Shown one piece after another: positions 44,398 to 55,832 of a DNA stretch of 64,000 bases (position 1 is its first letter; every line of letters begins with the position of its first letter). This stretch comes from Guillardia theta CCMP2712. Lineage: Eukaryota > Cryptophyceae > Pyrenomonadales > Geminigeraceae. Both the position numbers and the translations under genes were made by a program. The stretch spans positions 309,988 to 373,987 of the forward strand of contig NW_005434662.1 of NCBI RefSeq assembly GCF_000315625.1, written 5' to 3'. Below the pieces are notes generated by a model. That model saw only the letters and a list, made by a program, of their open reading frames with translations. It was not told the origin of the DNA and made no database searches.

Positions 44398-45801
44398 ATG
44401 GCGCGCATGCGTTTCCTAGCGCACGTCATGGTAGTCGCGTCCTCCTTGAGCTGTGCCGAGCCATGCGGGCAGGGGGATACTGTCACAGCAAGTACGAGAG
44501 CGCGCGCCATGATAGCTAGCAGCCGAAAGCTCTGTCATGAGAAACCTTGGAATGCTTCCCCTGTCATTCTGGAACGTTCGCCAGCGAACCTATGGCACAG
44601 CACCCCTGCCTTCCTCTACCAGTCTTCATCTCTCTTCCTCCTATGTGCTCTGATACCACCTGCTTTCTATACCCTAGCATGCTGTCTCCCTTGCTGACCC
44701 TCACTCCGCAGGAACGACCGCTGCGTTCGCCCCCGCGCTCTCCGCCGCTCTCCTTCACAACAAGAAGCAGCTGGTACTCCGGGTCCGCGGCGCATCGCAA
44801 GCGACCATGAGCGATGTCACGTTATACACAAACAAGATGTGCCCGTTCGCTCAGAAGGTGAGGAGCCATGGTAGCCTGCCGGTCGCTGACGAGGGAGGAG
44901 GCGTGGATTGCTCTAGAGGAGAAGAAGGTGAAGTACGACCTGGTGGAAATCAGCCTGTACGGAAGCGGAGGAAAGCCTAGATGGTTCCTCGACATGAACC
45001 CGAAAGGGCAGGTCCCAGTCTTGAAGCATGGCGACAAGGTGGCCCCTCGTGTCCTCATCGCTGGTGACGTGACAGGAAGCAGGTTGTCGTTGAATCCGAC
45101 GAGATCTTGAAGTACATCGATCAGCACATGGGCTCGACTGGCGACCTGTGAGCATGCTTGCCGTTTTCCTTCTATGAAGGGCCTTCACACTCACCCGTGC
45201 CTTTCCATCAGGACCAAGGGACATGAGAGCGATGTCGCTGCATGGATGAAGTTCCTTGGAAGCGAGGTCCTCCCATCAGGGAAGGCTTTGATCAACGGAT
45301 ACGGATCCAAGACTTCTCTGAATGTACGAACTTCATGGCTTGATCAGACCGATCTGCACTTTGATGTTTTTGAAACACCAACAGGAGGCGCTCCGTAGGA
45401 TGGAGGAAAGGATTCAGGGACCCTTCATCTTCGGGGGAGACTTCACCTTGGCGGATATAGCTTCAGCTCCGTTCTTTCAACGTATGATGACAGAGCAGGC
45501 AAGGCTGGGGTAAGCACAGAGCTCTAAGCATGTCCGCGAGTGACAATACCCCCCCCGGCAAACAGTTTGAACCGACAGGAGTACCCCAAGATCTTCGCAT
45601 GGTACGAGGCCATCAAGGTGATTGCCCTCCTCCTTCCTCCTCTCCTCCTCTCCTCCTCTCCTCCTCTCCTCCTCTCCTCCTCTCCTCCTCTCCTCCTCTC
45701 CTCCTCTCCCACTTTCTCTTCCTATCTTGTCACGAGTATGCTGCCAGGCCAAGCCTTCCTTCAGCAACACCGTCGTCAAGTCCTGGTGGTGGTGGTGGTA
45801 A
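44398..45801 (+). CDS. Plastid-targeted glutathione S-transferase (omega/lambda/DHAR-like, Cys active site)
   Basis: Exon 1 (44398 to about 44491) encodes a signal peptide (MARMRFLAHVMVVASSLSCA). It joins in phase to exon 2 (from about 44713), which starts RTTAAFAPALSAALLHNKK: a transit-peptide-like stretch with Phe near the expected cleavage point, typical of cryptophyte and related secondary plastids. The mature enzyme begins DVTLYTNKMCPFAQK (Cys-Pro-Phe-Ala, a Cys-type GST/thioltransferase site). It continues AWIALEEKKVKYDLVEI, NPKGQVPVLKHGDK (the cis-Pro that binds glutathione) and VVVESDEILKYID. The helical domain has FIFGGDFTLADIASAPFF (N-capping box) and YPKIFAWYEAI. It ends with KPSFSNTVVKS followed by five Trp encoded by (TGG)5. 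A likely role is plastid glutathione-dependent reduction or dehydroascorbate recycling. A start at 44807 alone would give a cytosolic form. Confidence 0.85.
45646..45712. repeat. (CTCCTCTC)n minisatellite in GST intron
   Basis: Eight-base pyrimidine units in the last GST intron, just upstream of the acceptor near 45747. Confidence 0.9.
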
Positions 45802-46038
45802 CGCCTCCCCCTCGTTGGAGTATAGTCCGAAATGACTTCTTTTCGATAATTAACTAGACGTTTATTGAAAACTATCCTTTTCAGCAATAAGATATATCCG
45901 ATTGTTTACTACACACACGTCCAGGCGCACGTCTGCGCATGTCCAGCGGAGGGAGACAAAAGTCAAGGGGTGCCCTTCGCAAGTAGCTAGTGTATCTTTC
46001 CCTTCCTCCATCTCCCTGCTACCCCCTTGCTGCTCCCT
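45802..46038. other. Spacer between GST and inverted duplication
   Basis: No gene seen; contains the GST 3' region and, presumably, promoter sequence of the left RWP-RK copy, since the duplicated arm starts only 38 bp before the ATG. Confidence 0.4.
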
Positions 46039-46847
46039 CGTGACCATCGCCTGTGCTCACTCCCTCCTCCCTGCACATGTCCCACCCTCCCCCTGATCCT
46101 GGTCCACATGGCATGCCCATTGCTGACTCGCTCCAGCCTGCTGCTCCCCGCAAGGCCCCAGAGACGGTCGTCATTCACTCCAGGACCAAGAGCGGGCTCA
46201 TCCGCAGAGACAAGGCTGTCACGGTGAGTCTGGAGCAGCTCAAGGGTCTCTTCGGCTCGAGCCAGGAAAGCGCCGCACAGTCGCTGGTACGTGATGCTGG
46301 TCGCAGGAGCGCTGCTGACGCTGACGGGCATTCGTGTAGGGGGTGTCGCTGACGAGCTTCAAAGGCGCCTGCAGGAAGCTTGGCCTTGACCGATGGCCTT
46401 ACACGAGGGGCAAGCAGCGGCCTCCAAACAGCCCCCCGCGCAGCTCGACTGCCTCGCCCATAGTAAGCGACGGCCCTGCTGCACGTGTAGACACACACGA
46501 CGCGGGAGCCGACGAGCAAGCGGAGGATGCCGAGGCCTCCATGCCGTCTCACGGCTTGACGACCTGCTCATACGACTTGACGACCTTGCTCGAGGGCAGC
46601 CATCTCATGACAGGGTCCAGGAGATCGACGGGAGAGCAGAGCGCCGGAGCAACCAGGCAGGCTGAGGAGGCGGGAGGGACAGAAGGCTTGTCAGCTTTAG
46701 ATCTTGAGTGGATACAGGAGTATATGGCGGCCGACATGGATTGCGAGGAGGGAGCAATCTGATAGTAGAAAAACGTCTTCTCGTCGCAGCTACATGAGAT
46801 GGAGAGCTTGGGGAAGATAGAAGAGAGGTACTTTTGCGCATGTTAGA
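46039..46847. repeat. Left arm of a large inverted duplication
   Basis: 809 bp nearly identical to the reverse complement of 47193-48000. It starts at cgtgaccatcgcctg and ends at gcgcatgttaga. It contains one complete RWP-RK gene. Only a few base differences were seen in the compared coding parts. Confidence 0.95.
46077..46762 (+). CDS. RWP-RK domain transcription factor, left copy
   Basis: Two exons, 46077-46286 and 46340-46762 (210 + 423 nt), joined in phase 0. Residues about 35-95 form the RWP-RK domain: VTVSLEQLKGLFGSSQESAA, then, across the intron, GVSLTSFKGACRKLGLDRWP and YTRGK. The helix-Cys-Arg-Lys-x-Gly-x-x-Arg-Trp-Pro core is diagnostic. The rest is Ser/Thr/Ala-rich and disordered, with an acidic end (ALDLEWIQEYMAADMD) that could act as an activation segment. 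RWP-RK factors of the RKD type control nitrogen responses and gamete differentiation in plants and algae; which applies here is unknown. It is convergent with a near-identical copy at 47277-47962. Confidence 0.92.
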
Positions 46848-47192
46848 TTACAGGTGTATCATCATAAAGACGTATGCGATAGCGTCAAAGTAAATGGATA
46901 CTTAAGCAGTCTTTCCATGGAATAGTTGCGCGTAACAGAGGAGGAAATGTGCACGCCTCAGAGCTGTTTCTGGCTCAACATTTCAAAGCTAGAAAGAGTC
47001 TGGTGTATTTGAACAATGCAGTGAAGTTTCATGCAGCATTTTTCAATCTCACAGTCTGACCAAATGAATGTATTATTGCTCGAGTTTCCACATTGGATGT
47101 ACAATACACACTCTAACATCAAAGTATCAATCTTGTTTGATATCTTGCCATCTGTCATCATCATTTTCCTAGCCTTCTGTACAGGAAATACT
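46848..47192. other. Spacer of the inverted duplication
   Basis: 345 bp of AT-richer unique DNA between the two arms. No gene seen; it must hold the 3' ends of both convergent transcripts or part of them. Confidence 0.6.
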
Positions 47193-48000
47193 CTAACATG
47201 CGCAAAAGTACCTCTCTTCTATCTTCCCCAAGCTCTCCATCTCATGTAGCTGCGACGAGAAGACGTTTTTCTACTATCAGATTGCTCCCTCCTCGCAATC
47301 CATGTCGGCCGCCATATACTCCTGTATCCACTCAAGATCTAAAGCTGACAAGCCTTCTGTCCCTCCCGCCTCCTCAGCCTGCCTGGTTGCTCCGGCGCTC
47401 TGCTCTCCCGTCGATCTCCTGGACCCCGTCATGAGATGGCTGCCCTCGAGCAAGGTCGTCAAGTCGTATGAGCAGGTCGTCAAGCCGTGAGACGGCATGG
47501 AGGCCTCGGCATCCTCCGCTTGCTCGTCGGCTCCCGCGTCGTGTGTGTCTACACGTGCAGCAGGGCCGTCGCTTACTATGGGCGAGGCAGTCGAGCTGCG
47601 CGGGGGGCTGTTTGGAGGCCGCTGCTTGCCCCTCGTGTAAGGCCATCGGTCAAGGCCAAGCTTCCTGCAGGCGCCTTTGAAGCTCGTCAGCGACACCCCC
47701 TACACGCATGCCCGTCAGCGTCAGCAGCGCTCCTGCGACCGGCATCACGTACCAGCGACTGTGCGGCGCTTTCCTGGCTCGAGCCGAAGAGACCCTTGAG
47801 CCGCTCCAGACTCACCGTGACAGCCTTGTCTCTGCGGATGAGCCCGCTCTTGGTCCTGGAGTGAATGACGACCGTCTCTGGGGCCTTGCGGGGAGCAGCA
47901 GGCTGGAGCGAGTCAGCAATGGGCATGCCATGTGGACCAGGATCAGGGAGAGGGTGGGACATGTGCAGGGAGGAGGGAGTGAGCGCAGGCGATGGTCACG
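47193..48000. repeat. Right arm of a large inverted duplication
   Basis: 808 bp, reverse complement of 46039-46847, with boundaries tctaacatgcgc (inner) and gcgatggtcacg (outer). Sequence similarity stops abruptly at both ends. Confidence 0.95.
47277..47962 (-). CDS. RWP-RK domain transcription factor, right copy
   Basis: Complement of 47753-47962 joined to 47277-47699. It encodes the same protein as the left copy except for a few changes (MSHPLPDPG for MSHPPPDPG; SLERLKGLF for SLEQLKGLF), with the intron conserved. Both copies have intact frames and splice sites, so both may be expressed. The near identity implies a recent event or ongoing gene conversion. Confidence 0.92.
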
Positions 48001-48945
48001 TTGACCACGGTAATTAGAAGTTTGAATGGGGCGGCCAACCTTGTGTTTGAAAAGATTGTTGTTCGGGTTGCACCTGTTATCACGGGAACCATATCTCACA
48101 AAAGGGCGCAAGAAGTAATGGGGTCCGTGCTGTAGCTGCTTCATTTCCAACATGGGACGTTTCGAGGGGGATAAGGAGATTCTGATCGGATTTGGTCACT
48201 AATCATCCGATGTCACCGCTCGTCGAACACGCGGCCCGCCCCGGCGGAGTCCAAAGCCCTAGCCAGCCTGGGGGGTCATAGCGGCAGTGAGCCTCAGTGA
48301 CTACGGTAGGGCCTCCCGTGCCAGGCTGAGTCATCCGGGTCACGGGTGATCCGTCCGCAAGCCCCGCGGGCCTGAGCATCCCGGAAGTTGGGCTCGGAAA
48401 GGCTCTCAGTCACGCCGTGATGCCCCGGCTTCCTCAGGTTACTCAAACTTTTCAAATCGGACTCGGAAAACTCCGACAGCGAGAACCAACTTGACGGGCC
48501 GGGCCCATCCTGCCAACTTGCGGTCACGGCTGTACCCCAACCCGGCATTAACTGATACCTTTCGAAGTTCACGTACAGCGATGTCGCCGGCCGGGAGTGT
48601 GGCCACCGTCGAACTCGAAGTCTTGCGACCGTCATGGTCCGACTCAGGCCCGGGGCGAGAGGCCATCTCAGCGCTGCCGTCACAAGTTCCCCCAAGTTGT
48701 TCGCCGAGCGATCCGCCAGCCACCGTAGCGAAATGCATCACTGAGTCCTGCAAGAGTCCATCACTGTGCTCTCAGTACGGTAGTGACTCGCCGGATCAGT
48801 GCCGGCCGCCGGCCCGGCCGGGCCGGGCCGGGCGTTGCCGGGTTCCGAAGACCCGCCCGGCCGGCAACCGTTTTGTAACGGTCAGTCCCAAAATAGTCTT
48901 TTTGCGGTCAGTACAGTTGAATGGCTTGACAAGCCTTGAAGGGAA
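48001..48945. other. Intergenic GC-rich island
   Basis: 48200-48880 is strongly GC-rich, with ccggccgggccgggccggg near 48820 and repeated tcacgggtgatccg and gtcacgg words. The segment aaaactccgacagcgagaaccaa (48476-48494) nearly matches one at 16965-16987. Frames here lack domains. The end should contain the promoter of the sushi-domain gene. Confidence 0.5.
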
Positions 48946-51900
48946 ATGGCGGTGCCGGTGCGCGCGTGGGGAGGGGCTCTGAGCCTGCTGGTCCTCGGGG
49001 CAGCTACAGTCCTTCTCCTTCTCACTCAGCAAGATGATCAGGCTGGGCCGCCAGGAGAGCTGAAGCTGAGCGAGGATGAGAGCACTGTTGACCATTTCTT
49101 CGCAGTGCCAGGGTTTGACAAGCGCTCCCTGCAGTCAAGACTCCGAGTGAGCGACCAGGACCAAGAGGATGCGGCAGCGGCGGCAGCTTCTCTGCCAGTA
49201 TCTGACAGCGGAGCGGAATTGCCAGATGCGGAGATAGCACGCCAAATGGCACAAGGAGGATATCAGTTTGCAAAGCGGCAAATTCATATCGCTGACTCCA
49301 AGAGTGCAACAGGAGTCAGAGGGGGCGAGGTAGGGTATGGAGAAGGAGGAGAGGGAGGTCAAGGAGGAGGCAGTGACAGTGGCGGAGGAGGAGAAGCAGG
49401 AGGAGAAGCAGGAGGAGGAGGAAGCGGCGGCGGCGGCGGCGGCGGCGGCAGAGGAGGAGGACGAGGAGGAAGCGGAGGAGGAGGAGGAAGCGGAGGAGGA
49501 GGAAATGTTGGCAGGGATGGTTGGGGACTTAGGGAGGATGGAGCAGCTCCTACTGGACCGATGAACAGACGTGGAGTCGATGGTGGTGGTGGTGGTGGAG
49601 GAGGAGGAGGAGGAGGAGGAGGAGGAGGAGGAGGAGGAGATATGGAAGACGGGAGCCAAGGCAGTGTTGGCGCAGGCAGGGGTGGCTTGGGAAGCTTGGG
49701 AGGCAAGCAGAGTGAGGCAACGAGCGAGAGAATGAGGATTGAAGAAAACTCTGCTGACGGCACTTTTGATTCTCAAAGTGACGGGAGAGGATATTCAAAT
49801 GCTGGAGGGGAGGGAGAGGGAGAAACTGCGGGAGAGGCAAGCGGAGGTGGTGGAATGGGATTAGAAAGACCTTGGGTAGAGGGCAAGGCAGATGCCTCGG
49901 GCAGAAGCGGAGGCACCAGTCAGGGACCTTATGGGGCAGCTGGTGATGGGCGAAGGGAGGGTGATTGGGGGTTCGGAGGAGACGAAGCTGGGAATGTGGG
50001 TGGAAGTGGTGTTGGCAGCTCGTCGTCTGCTGGAGGGCAGGGGGTTGGAGCAGATAATCTGAAGAAGTATTGGGCGTCGAAGATGATCAGCGGCCTTGTG
50101 AAGATTCTTGATCCAGAGGGAAGCTCGGAATATCTTCAGAAGATAAAGCAGATGGCAGCCCTTCCTGCTGGCATGCAGTCACAAGCTGCACCTGGGTTGG
50201 CTCCGATGGATGGTGGTCATGGCAGAGAAGGGACGTCTGTGGCTGGGGGAGCCGGCCAGGGTGGGGAAGGGGAATCGAGCGAAGCTGGGAATGGAGCAGG
50301 GGAAGGAGAGGATGGAGCAGGGGAAGCTGGCTTGAGCGATGCGGTCTCCAAAGACCTGGTAGAAGAGTTGGTTTGCTGCAGAAGACTTCTGAATGGGGTT
50401 GGCAGGAACGTCTCATCAAGAGCAGATGGAATTCGTTCAAGAGCAAGGTCTGTGAGCAGCTAGTCCATGAGATTGAAAACTGAGCTTCTGCTTGTCAAGG
50501 TCGGGAGAGACCATTCGTTTTCCGCACAGGACATGTCCCTGATCAGAGGGCTGGTAGAGTCATACGTGAAGGGAGTGGATGGAGCAGGGGCTGCAGGTAG
50601 GCAAGGAGGTCAAGCAGGAGATGGGGAGTACGCAAAGATTCTGTTTGGTGAGAGATGCGTGTTGAAATGCATCTAGCGTGTGAGAGTATCTGTACAGGGA
50701 AAGGAAAGTCAGCCGAGTCTGCCATGCGGGCTGCCAGTCAAATTGCCCAGGCGCTCGACGGCAATCTTGCAAGACTCGGGATCGGAGCTTCAGGGCAGGG
50801 AGGAAGCGGGGTACACGGAAAGGACGGGATGGCAGGAAGCGAGGGAGCGGAAGGGGCGGAGGGAGCAGAAGGGGCAGGAGGCTCAGCATGTGAGTGAATT
50901 GTCGATGAGATCTGTAGCTTCACCTTAACTTTTGAATGTCCAGCGTCTGTGGCAGGACGAGGGGCAGCAGTCGAGGACGCGCTTGCTGAAGCTTTCAATG
51001 ACGAGGGGCTCTACATCCCTCCCAAGAGCGTGAGTGTCGCTCCCCACCGTTCTCACCTAGGTCAGTGTATGACTTGCTGGCCTGCAGGGACTTTCGGGGA
51101 GTGGAGTGGGAGGAGGCTCCCCCTACGGAGGCGTCCTTCCCCTGAAAAAGTTGGAGCCTTCCTCTGCGGCCGGCTCGGGTAAGCGAGGATGGTTTGCCTT
51201 ACTTGGAGATGACGTGTCAACAGGAGCTGCGTCTGTTGGGAGCTCAGCAGGAGCAGGAGCAGGTGCAGGAGCAGGTGCAGGAGCAGGGGGAGGATGCGGT
51301 GAAGATCTTCGGAAATTTGCAGACCTACTGAACTCTGAGGGGCTGATGAAGAACAATCCTTGTGGCGGAGGAGGTGGTGGAGGCGGCGGAGGAGGAGGAG
51401 GCGGCGGCGGCGGAGGAGGAGGAGGAGGTGGCGGAGGAGGGGTGGCGGAGGAGGAGGAGGAGGAGGAGGAGGAGGAGGAGGAGGAGAAAGCTGCTCAGCT
51501 CACTCGCGGGTGGCACATGGGAGGGTCTCGCCATCGACGGCAGTGGAGGTGAACAAGAGCGTGACGATCCTGTGCGACGAGAACTTCTTCATCCGACCCA
51601 GAGTCGAGCCGCTCACTGGTGAACCCCTGACCTGCTGGGATGGAGTCCAGCTGAGCAGCTGCGGCTCTAGAGGAGGGGTTGCAGTCTGTCAGCAGGATCG
51701 CCGCTTTCAGCCCAAGCTCTCCTGTGCTGGCCCCTTCTGCTCGCTGCCGGCTCCTCACCCTCACGCCTCCGTCTCCCCCTCAGCTCGGGTGCTGGCGGGG
51801 GCAAGCGTGAACGTCTCGTGCGAGGAGGGATACTTCGTCTCCTCCAGCTCCGGGCCAGCTGGCTGGGGAGAGGAGACCTGCTTCCCCGACGGAAGGTTTC

Positions 51901-54385
51901 GTCCCCAGCTCAGGTGCGAGCCATGGTGTGACCCTCCAGCTCAGCCCGAGCACGCGACTGTCTCGCGGCATGACATGGTGAGGAGTGGAGAGACTGTGGA
52001 GGTGACTTGCGACCGGGGGTACCTGGTGGCTGGGGAGGACGGGAAGAGGAGCAGGAGCATTCGCTGCTATCCCAACCGATCATTCTGGCCGGAGGTCTCG
52101 TGCGATGGTCCCTGGTGCCCTCCCATCTCTCCTCCCCCCAACAGCTTCGCCTCTCCTCCTGGGTACGTGCGGGTAGGAGACAACGTCAGCATCCACTGCA
52201 GGGACGGGTTCGTGCCGTGGGGAGGAGGAGGAGAGTTTCCGGTCTGCTTCTCCAACCTCACCTTCTCCCCTGCTCGTGGTTGTGCTCGGAGCTGCGGGGT
52301 TCATCCGGAGGTGGAGCATGCGGCAGTCGCTCCCAATGAGCGTCGGGTGCACCTTGGAAGAGGATCGCAGCACGTCACCATCGAATGCAATCAGGATTAC
52401 GTCCCTGTGGGGCCGGGGAGTACCCACCCCTGGTGCCAGCAGGATGGGACATTCACCCGTGCTGCATCCTGTATGCGCGTCTGCGGATCGTTCGCTGCTC
52501 CCCCTCACTCCCTGGTGCTTGACCGCCCGTCGCCGGCCAGCATGGTCAACGACTCATTGGTGGAGAGAGGATGGAGCTCGGAGCTCTCTTGGACGAACAG
52601 GACGGCGTCGTTCCTTCAGGGAGAGGAGGTCGTGATGAGGTGCGAGGAGGGGTACCTCCCTGTGGGAGATGGGAGTCTGCACCCGTCCTGCATGCCCAAC
52701 GGCTCCTTCTCTCCTGCCAAGAGCTGCCTGCGATCTTGCAGCAAGTTCGACCCTCCTCCCCATGGCGTCGTTACTTTCTTCCTCCGGCCCGGGCTGGACG
52801 TGCCTGTGGAGGGAGACCTGGCATTCCTCCGCTGTCAGGAGAACTTCACGCTAGGAGGCAATGGAACGCACGTGCCCATGTGTATGAAGGACGGAGAGTT
52901 CGAGGAGAGGAGGGTGTGCGTCCCCCTGCCGTCTCCTGTTCTGCGGAGGCCAGAGGTGCCGATGACGCGGCTGAGGAAGTACGTGGAGGAGATGGAGAAG
53001 CTGCTTCGGCGGGCGAGGAGGGCGACGAGGGGGATGGGAACTCTAGTGCTCCACATGAACGACCTCTTCAACCTGACAGACTTCGAGTATCACGCCACCA
53101 AGACTCGCCTCCCCTGCCGGCTGGGCTTCGAGACCTACTGCCATGAGCGGGTGAAGGAGGCGAAGGAGGCCGAAGGCTCGTCGTCCTCTGCCGAAGGCAA
53201 CGCCCAGCGCTTGCTCGGCATCGCTAAGTCCCATCTGAAGCTCATGCAGTCGGTGGACGAGCAGATCGTGAGGAAGTTCACGAGGATGCAGGAGGTGGAT
53301 GAGGAGGAGATGGACAGGATGGAAGCCTGCGCCAACGCTCTGTATGCGGCTGAACCCTATCTGCCAGAGGAGGAGGGGGCAGATACAGTCGAAGTATCTG
53401 CACCTTCTCCTCCTCCCCCGGCAAGCGTCAAGGTTGAGGGAGACGCTGGAGGCTCATGGGACCCGCTGGATGACGTTGAAAACTTCTTGTTAGGGAAGAG
53501 GAAGCAAGCAGGGAGCAAGTTGAAGTCTCGAGCGTTGCAGAAAGGAGGAGCAGGAGGAGGAAGCGGAGAGGGGGGAGCAGGAGGAGGTGAAGGGGGCAAG
53601 GCAGGATCAGACTGGTACAACCTAGACGTGTACGACTTCCTGATGGGGGAGAAACAACATTCTTCACGAGATATAGACGTTCGAGGGAAAGGAAGAGGCA
53701 GACAAGCAGGAGCAGGAGGTGGGAGAGCAGCAGAAGCAGCAGGGGAGGACATTTCGCATGATCCTCCTCCTGCTGTCTCCCACACGTCTAGGAGGAAGCT
53801 GCTGAGCATCAGTTCGACAAGGAGCAGCCGACACTCGCGGCAGTTCACGTCAGGCTCTGCCCTCCTCCTCCCCGACCGCCTTGCAAGGACCTCCTCCTCT
53901 CACTCCAGCCTGGAGCAGCTCCGGACTGTGATGAAGCACCTGTTGCAGCGCCTTAAGGTGCAGAGGAGAGAGATCATGAGGCCTGAAAGTACATCCGTCG
54001 ACGTCCGGAGGAGGGGGGAGCAGCAGCTGCTGCTGCAGCAGGAGGAGGCAGGAGGGGCTCGGAGCAAGAAACCTGCACGCGTGCAAGACCTCTTCAACTT
54101 CGAGGACATCGAAAGGATCATCGACACCTCATCTCCTTACACGGAGAGCGTCTGGAGGCCGTTGACCGTGTCGTGCCATGACAGCGTCAAGGGCCTCAAG
54201 AATGGGACGGTCAGTAGCAGCTCGACCAGCCCGTTCGTCTGCGCGTAGTCCTGACTGTCTTGCAGGTCTCCATCACTCGGCGGGATGAGCTGGTGAAGCA
54301 ACTGGAGGAGGAAGCTGAACGAGTGGAGCAGGTTGAGGAGATGAAAAGACAACTATCACCATCATCATCTCCATCATCATCATAG
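48946..54385 (+). CDS. Gly-rich, sushi (CCP)-repeat membrane-anchored or secreted protein
   Basis: The ATG at 48946 opens a hydrophobic anchor or signal (GGALSLLVLGAATVLLLL). A long disordered Gly/Ser/Glu region follows, encoded by (GGA)n-rich DNA to about 50455; short exons (50467-51020) continue in the same style (motif FSAQDMSLIRGLVESYV). From about 51500 come six or seven sushi-like modules with paired Cys and the VxVxCxxGY pattern: ASVNVSCEEGYFVSS, GETVEVTCDRGYLVAG, GDNVSIHCRDGFVPWG, SQHVTIECNQDYVPVG, EEVVMRCEEGYLPVG, GDLAFLRCQENFTLGG. A Glu/Arg-rich helical domain follows (KYVEEMEKLLRRARRATRG). The splice 54209|54266 leads to RRDELVKQLEEEAERVEQ and the stop at 54385. Sushi modules mediate extracellular adhesion; they are unusual in algae. 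Joins between 50400 and 51500 are uncertain. Confidence 0.72.
49400..49645. repeat. (GGA/GGC)n coding low-complexity tract
   Basis: Triplet repeats giving poly-Gly with Ser/Arg breaks in the frame of the sushi-domain gene. The other frames give poly-Glu, which are shadows. Confidence 0.85.
51360..51490. repeat. Second (GGA/GGC)n tract before the sushi domains
   Basis: About 130 bp of GGA/GGC/GGT triplets. The frame before it and the sushi frame after it differ, so either a short intron or a repeat-length error lies within. Confidence 0.8.
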
Positions 54386-54440
54386 TCATTGTCATCATTA
54401 TCACCATCACCATCACCATCACCATCACTATCACCGTCCC
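54350..54440. repeat. (CAT)n and (ATCACC)n tract
   Basis: catcatcatc followed by atcaccatcacc repeats, overlapping the stop codon region of the sushi gene. Confidence 0.85.
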
Positions 54441-54734
54441 ATTCACATTCTCACTTTCACGGACTGCACATTCTCGCATTCACATACCCAAGTCTTGACG
54501 TCCGCGTATACACAACTTCACATTCACAGTCACAACATAGAATGATAAGATATCGGCAGAGTGCGCACAGCACGAGGAACCGACACAATCTGAGCCCAAA
54601 TGCCGCTGAAGCATTGTCACAATCCAAAGACGATCACAAGAATATGTCTCAATCCCATCCGCACATGTCACAACAACTGCACTTCGTTGACAACATCGCA
54701 CAACCACTCCTTTCATCTCGCCTTCTCCTTCTGA

Positions 54735-55378
54735 CTTGAGAAATGCACAGCGCGTGGAAATCTTCGTGAACATGACAAAGAAGGAGCTGGAGGCCATGAG
54801 AGAGATCGTTGACGTCGAGTTGAAGGTTTGACACCTCGAGCCTCTCCGCGCACGTTTCTCACCCTCCCCTTCCCCGCAGCAACTGAAGGTCAAGATCGAC
54901 AAATTGAACGCTATCACCGAAGCAGGATACAACACTGCAGACAAGGCCCTTGCAGGTCGACCACTCCTTGCTCCTGCCTTCAAGCTTCTCCTTCGTTTCT
55001 CTGTCCCTCCTCCTCCTCCTCCATCCTCCTTCCGCCTTCACTATCATATGTCCCTTACATGCTCTCCTCCGCTCCTTCATCTACCTTGTCCTTGGTTGTC
55101 TCTCTCCTATTTTCCCTGCTCCGTTTCTGCTCCGTCTTTCCCTCCTCCCTACCTCTCTCCGTCCCTTACTCTCTTCCACCTGCTTCTCCCCTCCCTCCAG
55201 CCTTGTGCTCATGACGGTGGCCATGGTCAGATGCGACATCCGCTGATCCGGACAAGTACAAGTCTCCAGTCGACAACAACGCCAACATTCAATCTATCGA
55301 TGTTGAACTCGCTCGCTGTCTGCATCATCGTTGCTGACTGTCTTCCACAGGACATCCAGAGAATGGTGTTCAACGAAT
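54735..55378 (+). CDS. Helical exons, small gene or alternative 3' end of the sushi gene
   Basis: After a possible acceptor (gacttgag) an exon reads AQRVEIFVNMTKKELEAMRE and EIVDVELK, with a donor at about 54826. A second exon (about 54881-54954) reads QLKVKIDKLNAITEAGYN, a third (about 55232-55310) has DPDKYKSPVDNNANIQSIDV, and a last one DIQRMVFNE with a stop at 55378. The coding signals are good, but no start codon is secure. It may be a separate small protein or alternative final exons of the upstream gene, whose last helix is similar in character. Family not recognised. Confidence 0.4.
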
Positions 55379-55832
55379 GAGAGAAGAGAGAGGGAGAGAG
55401 TTCGCTCTTGTCATCAAGGCTTCTTCTCCATAATGGTTCATGTCATAGGTATGTCAAAATGTCGTGTAATGTAAATGTTGCAAAGTCACAACACCCCCCC
55501 CCTCTTCAATCAACACAAGACGACAGCCATTGTACGATCTCAGCGTCTACATCGACGCCTGTCCCATCAGGCTGCTCCCCCCCCGACTCGCCGACCCCTC
55601 CTCTCGAGTTGAAGACAAGAGACTTGTCGTCAACTGCCCTATCTGTCCTCGAAATATCGATCAAAACCCTGTGTTCCATGATTACTGCCTTCGTCATCAC
55701 CAACACAAATTCGTTCGCTCTCAGACCCCTCCACCTCTTCACTTCCTCCACCTCCACCACACCCACATCACCACATCGCCATCATCCCCTCTTTCATACA
55801 TGTACAGGAGACAATCGCACACGTACGCAGGC
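55379..55832. other. Intergenic region
   Basis: CA-rich DNA with a (C)8 run at 55495. Frames on both strands are Thr/Ser/His-rich without domains. It lies between convergent gene ends, so it is likely 3' UTR sequence of both. Confidence 0.5.

Noticed and set aside
46605-47434. Further pairs of identical frames (62-90 codons) in the inverted arms
   Set aside because: Shadow frames of the two RWP-RK copies; duplicated only because the arms are.
49337-49776. Poly-Glu and poly-Pro/Ser frames over the Gly-rich exon
   Set aside because: Other-frame readings of a GGA-rich coding tract; the Gly frame continues from the anchored N-terminus.
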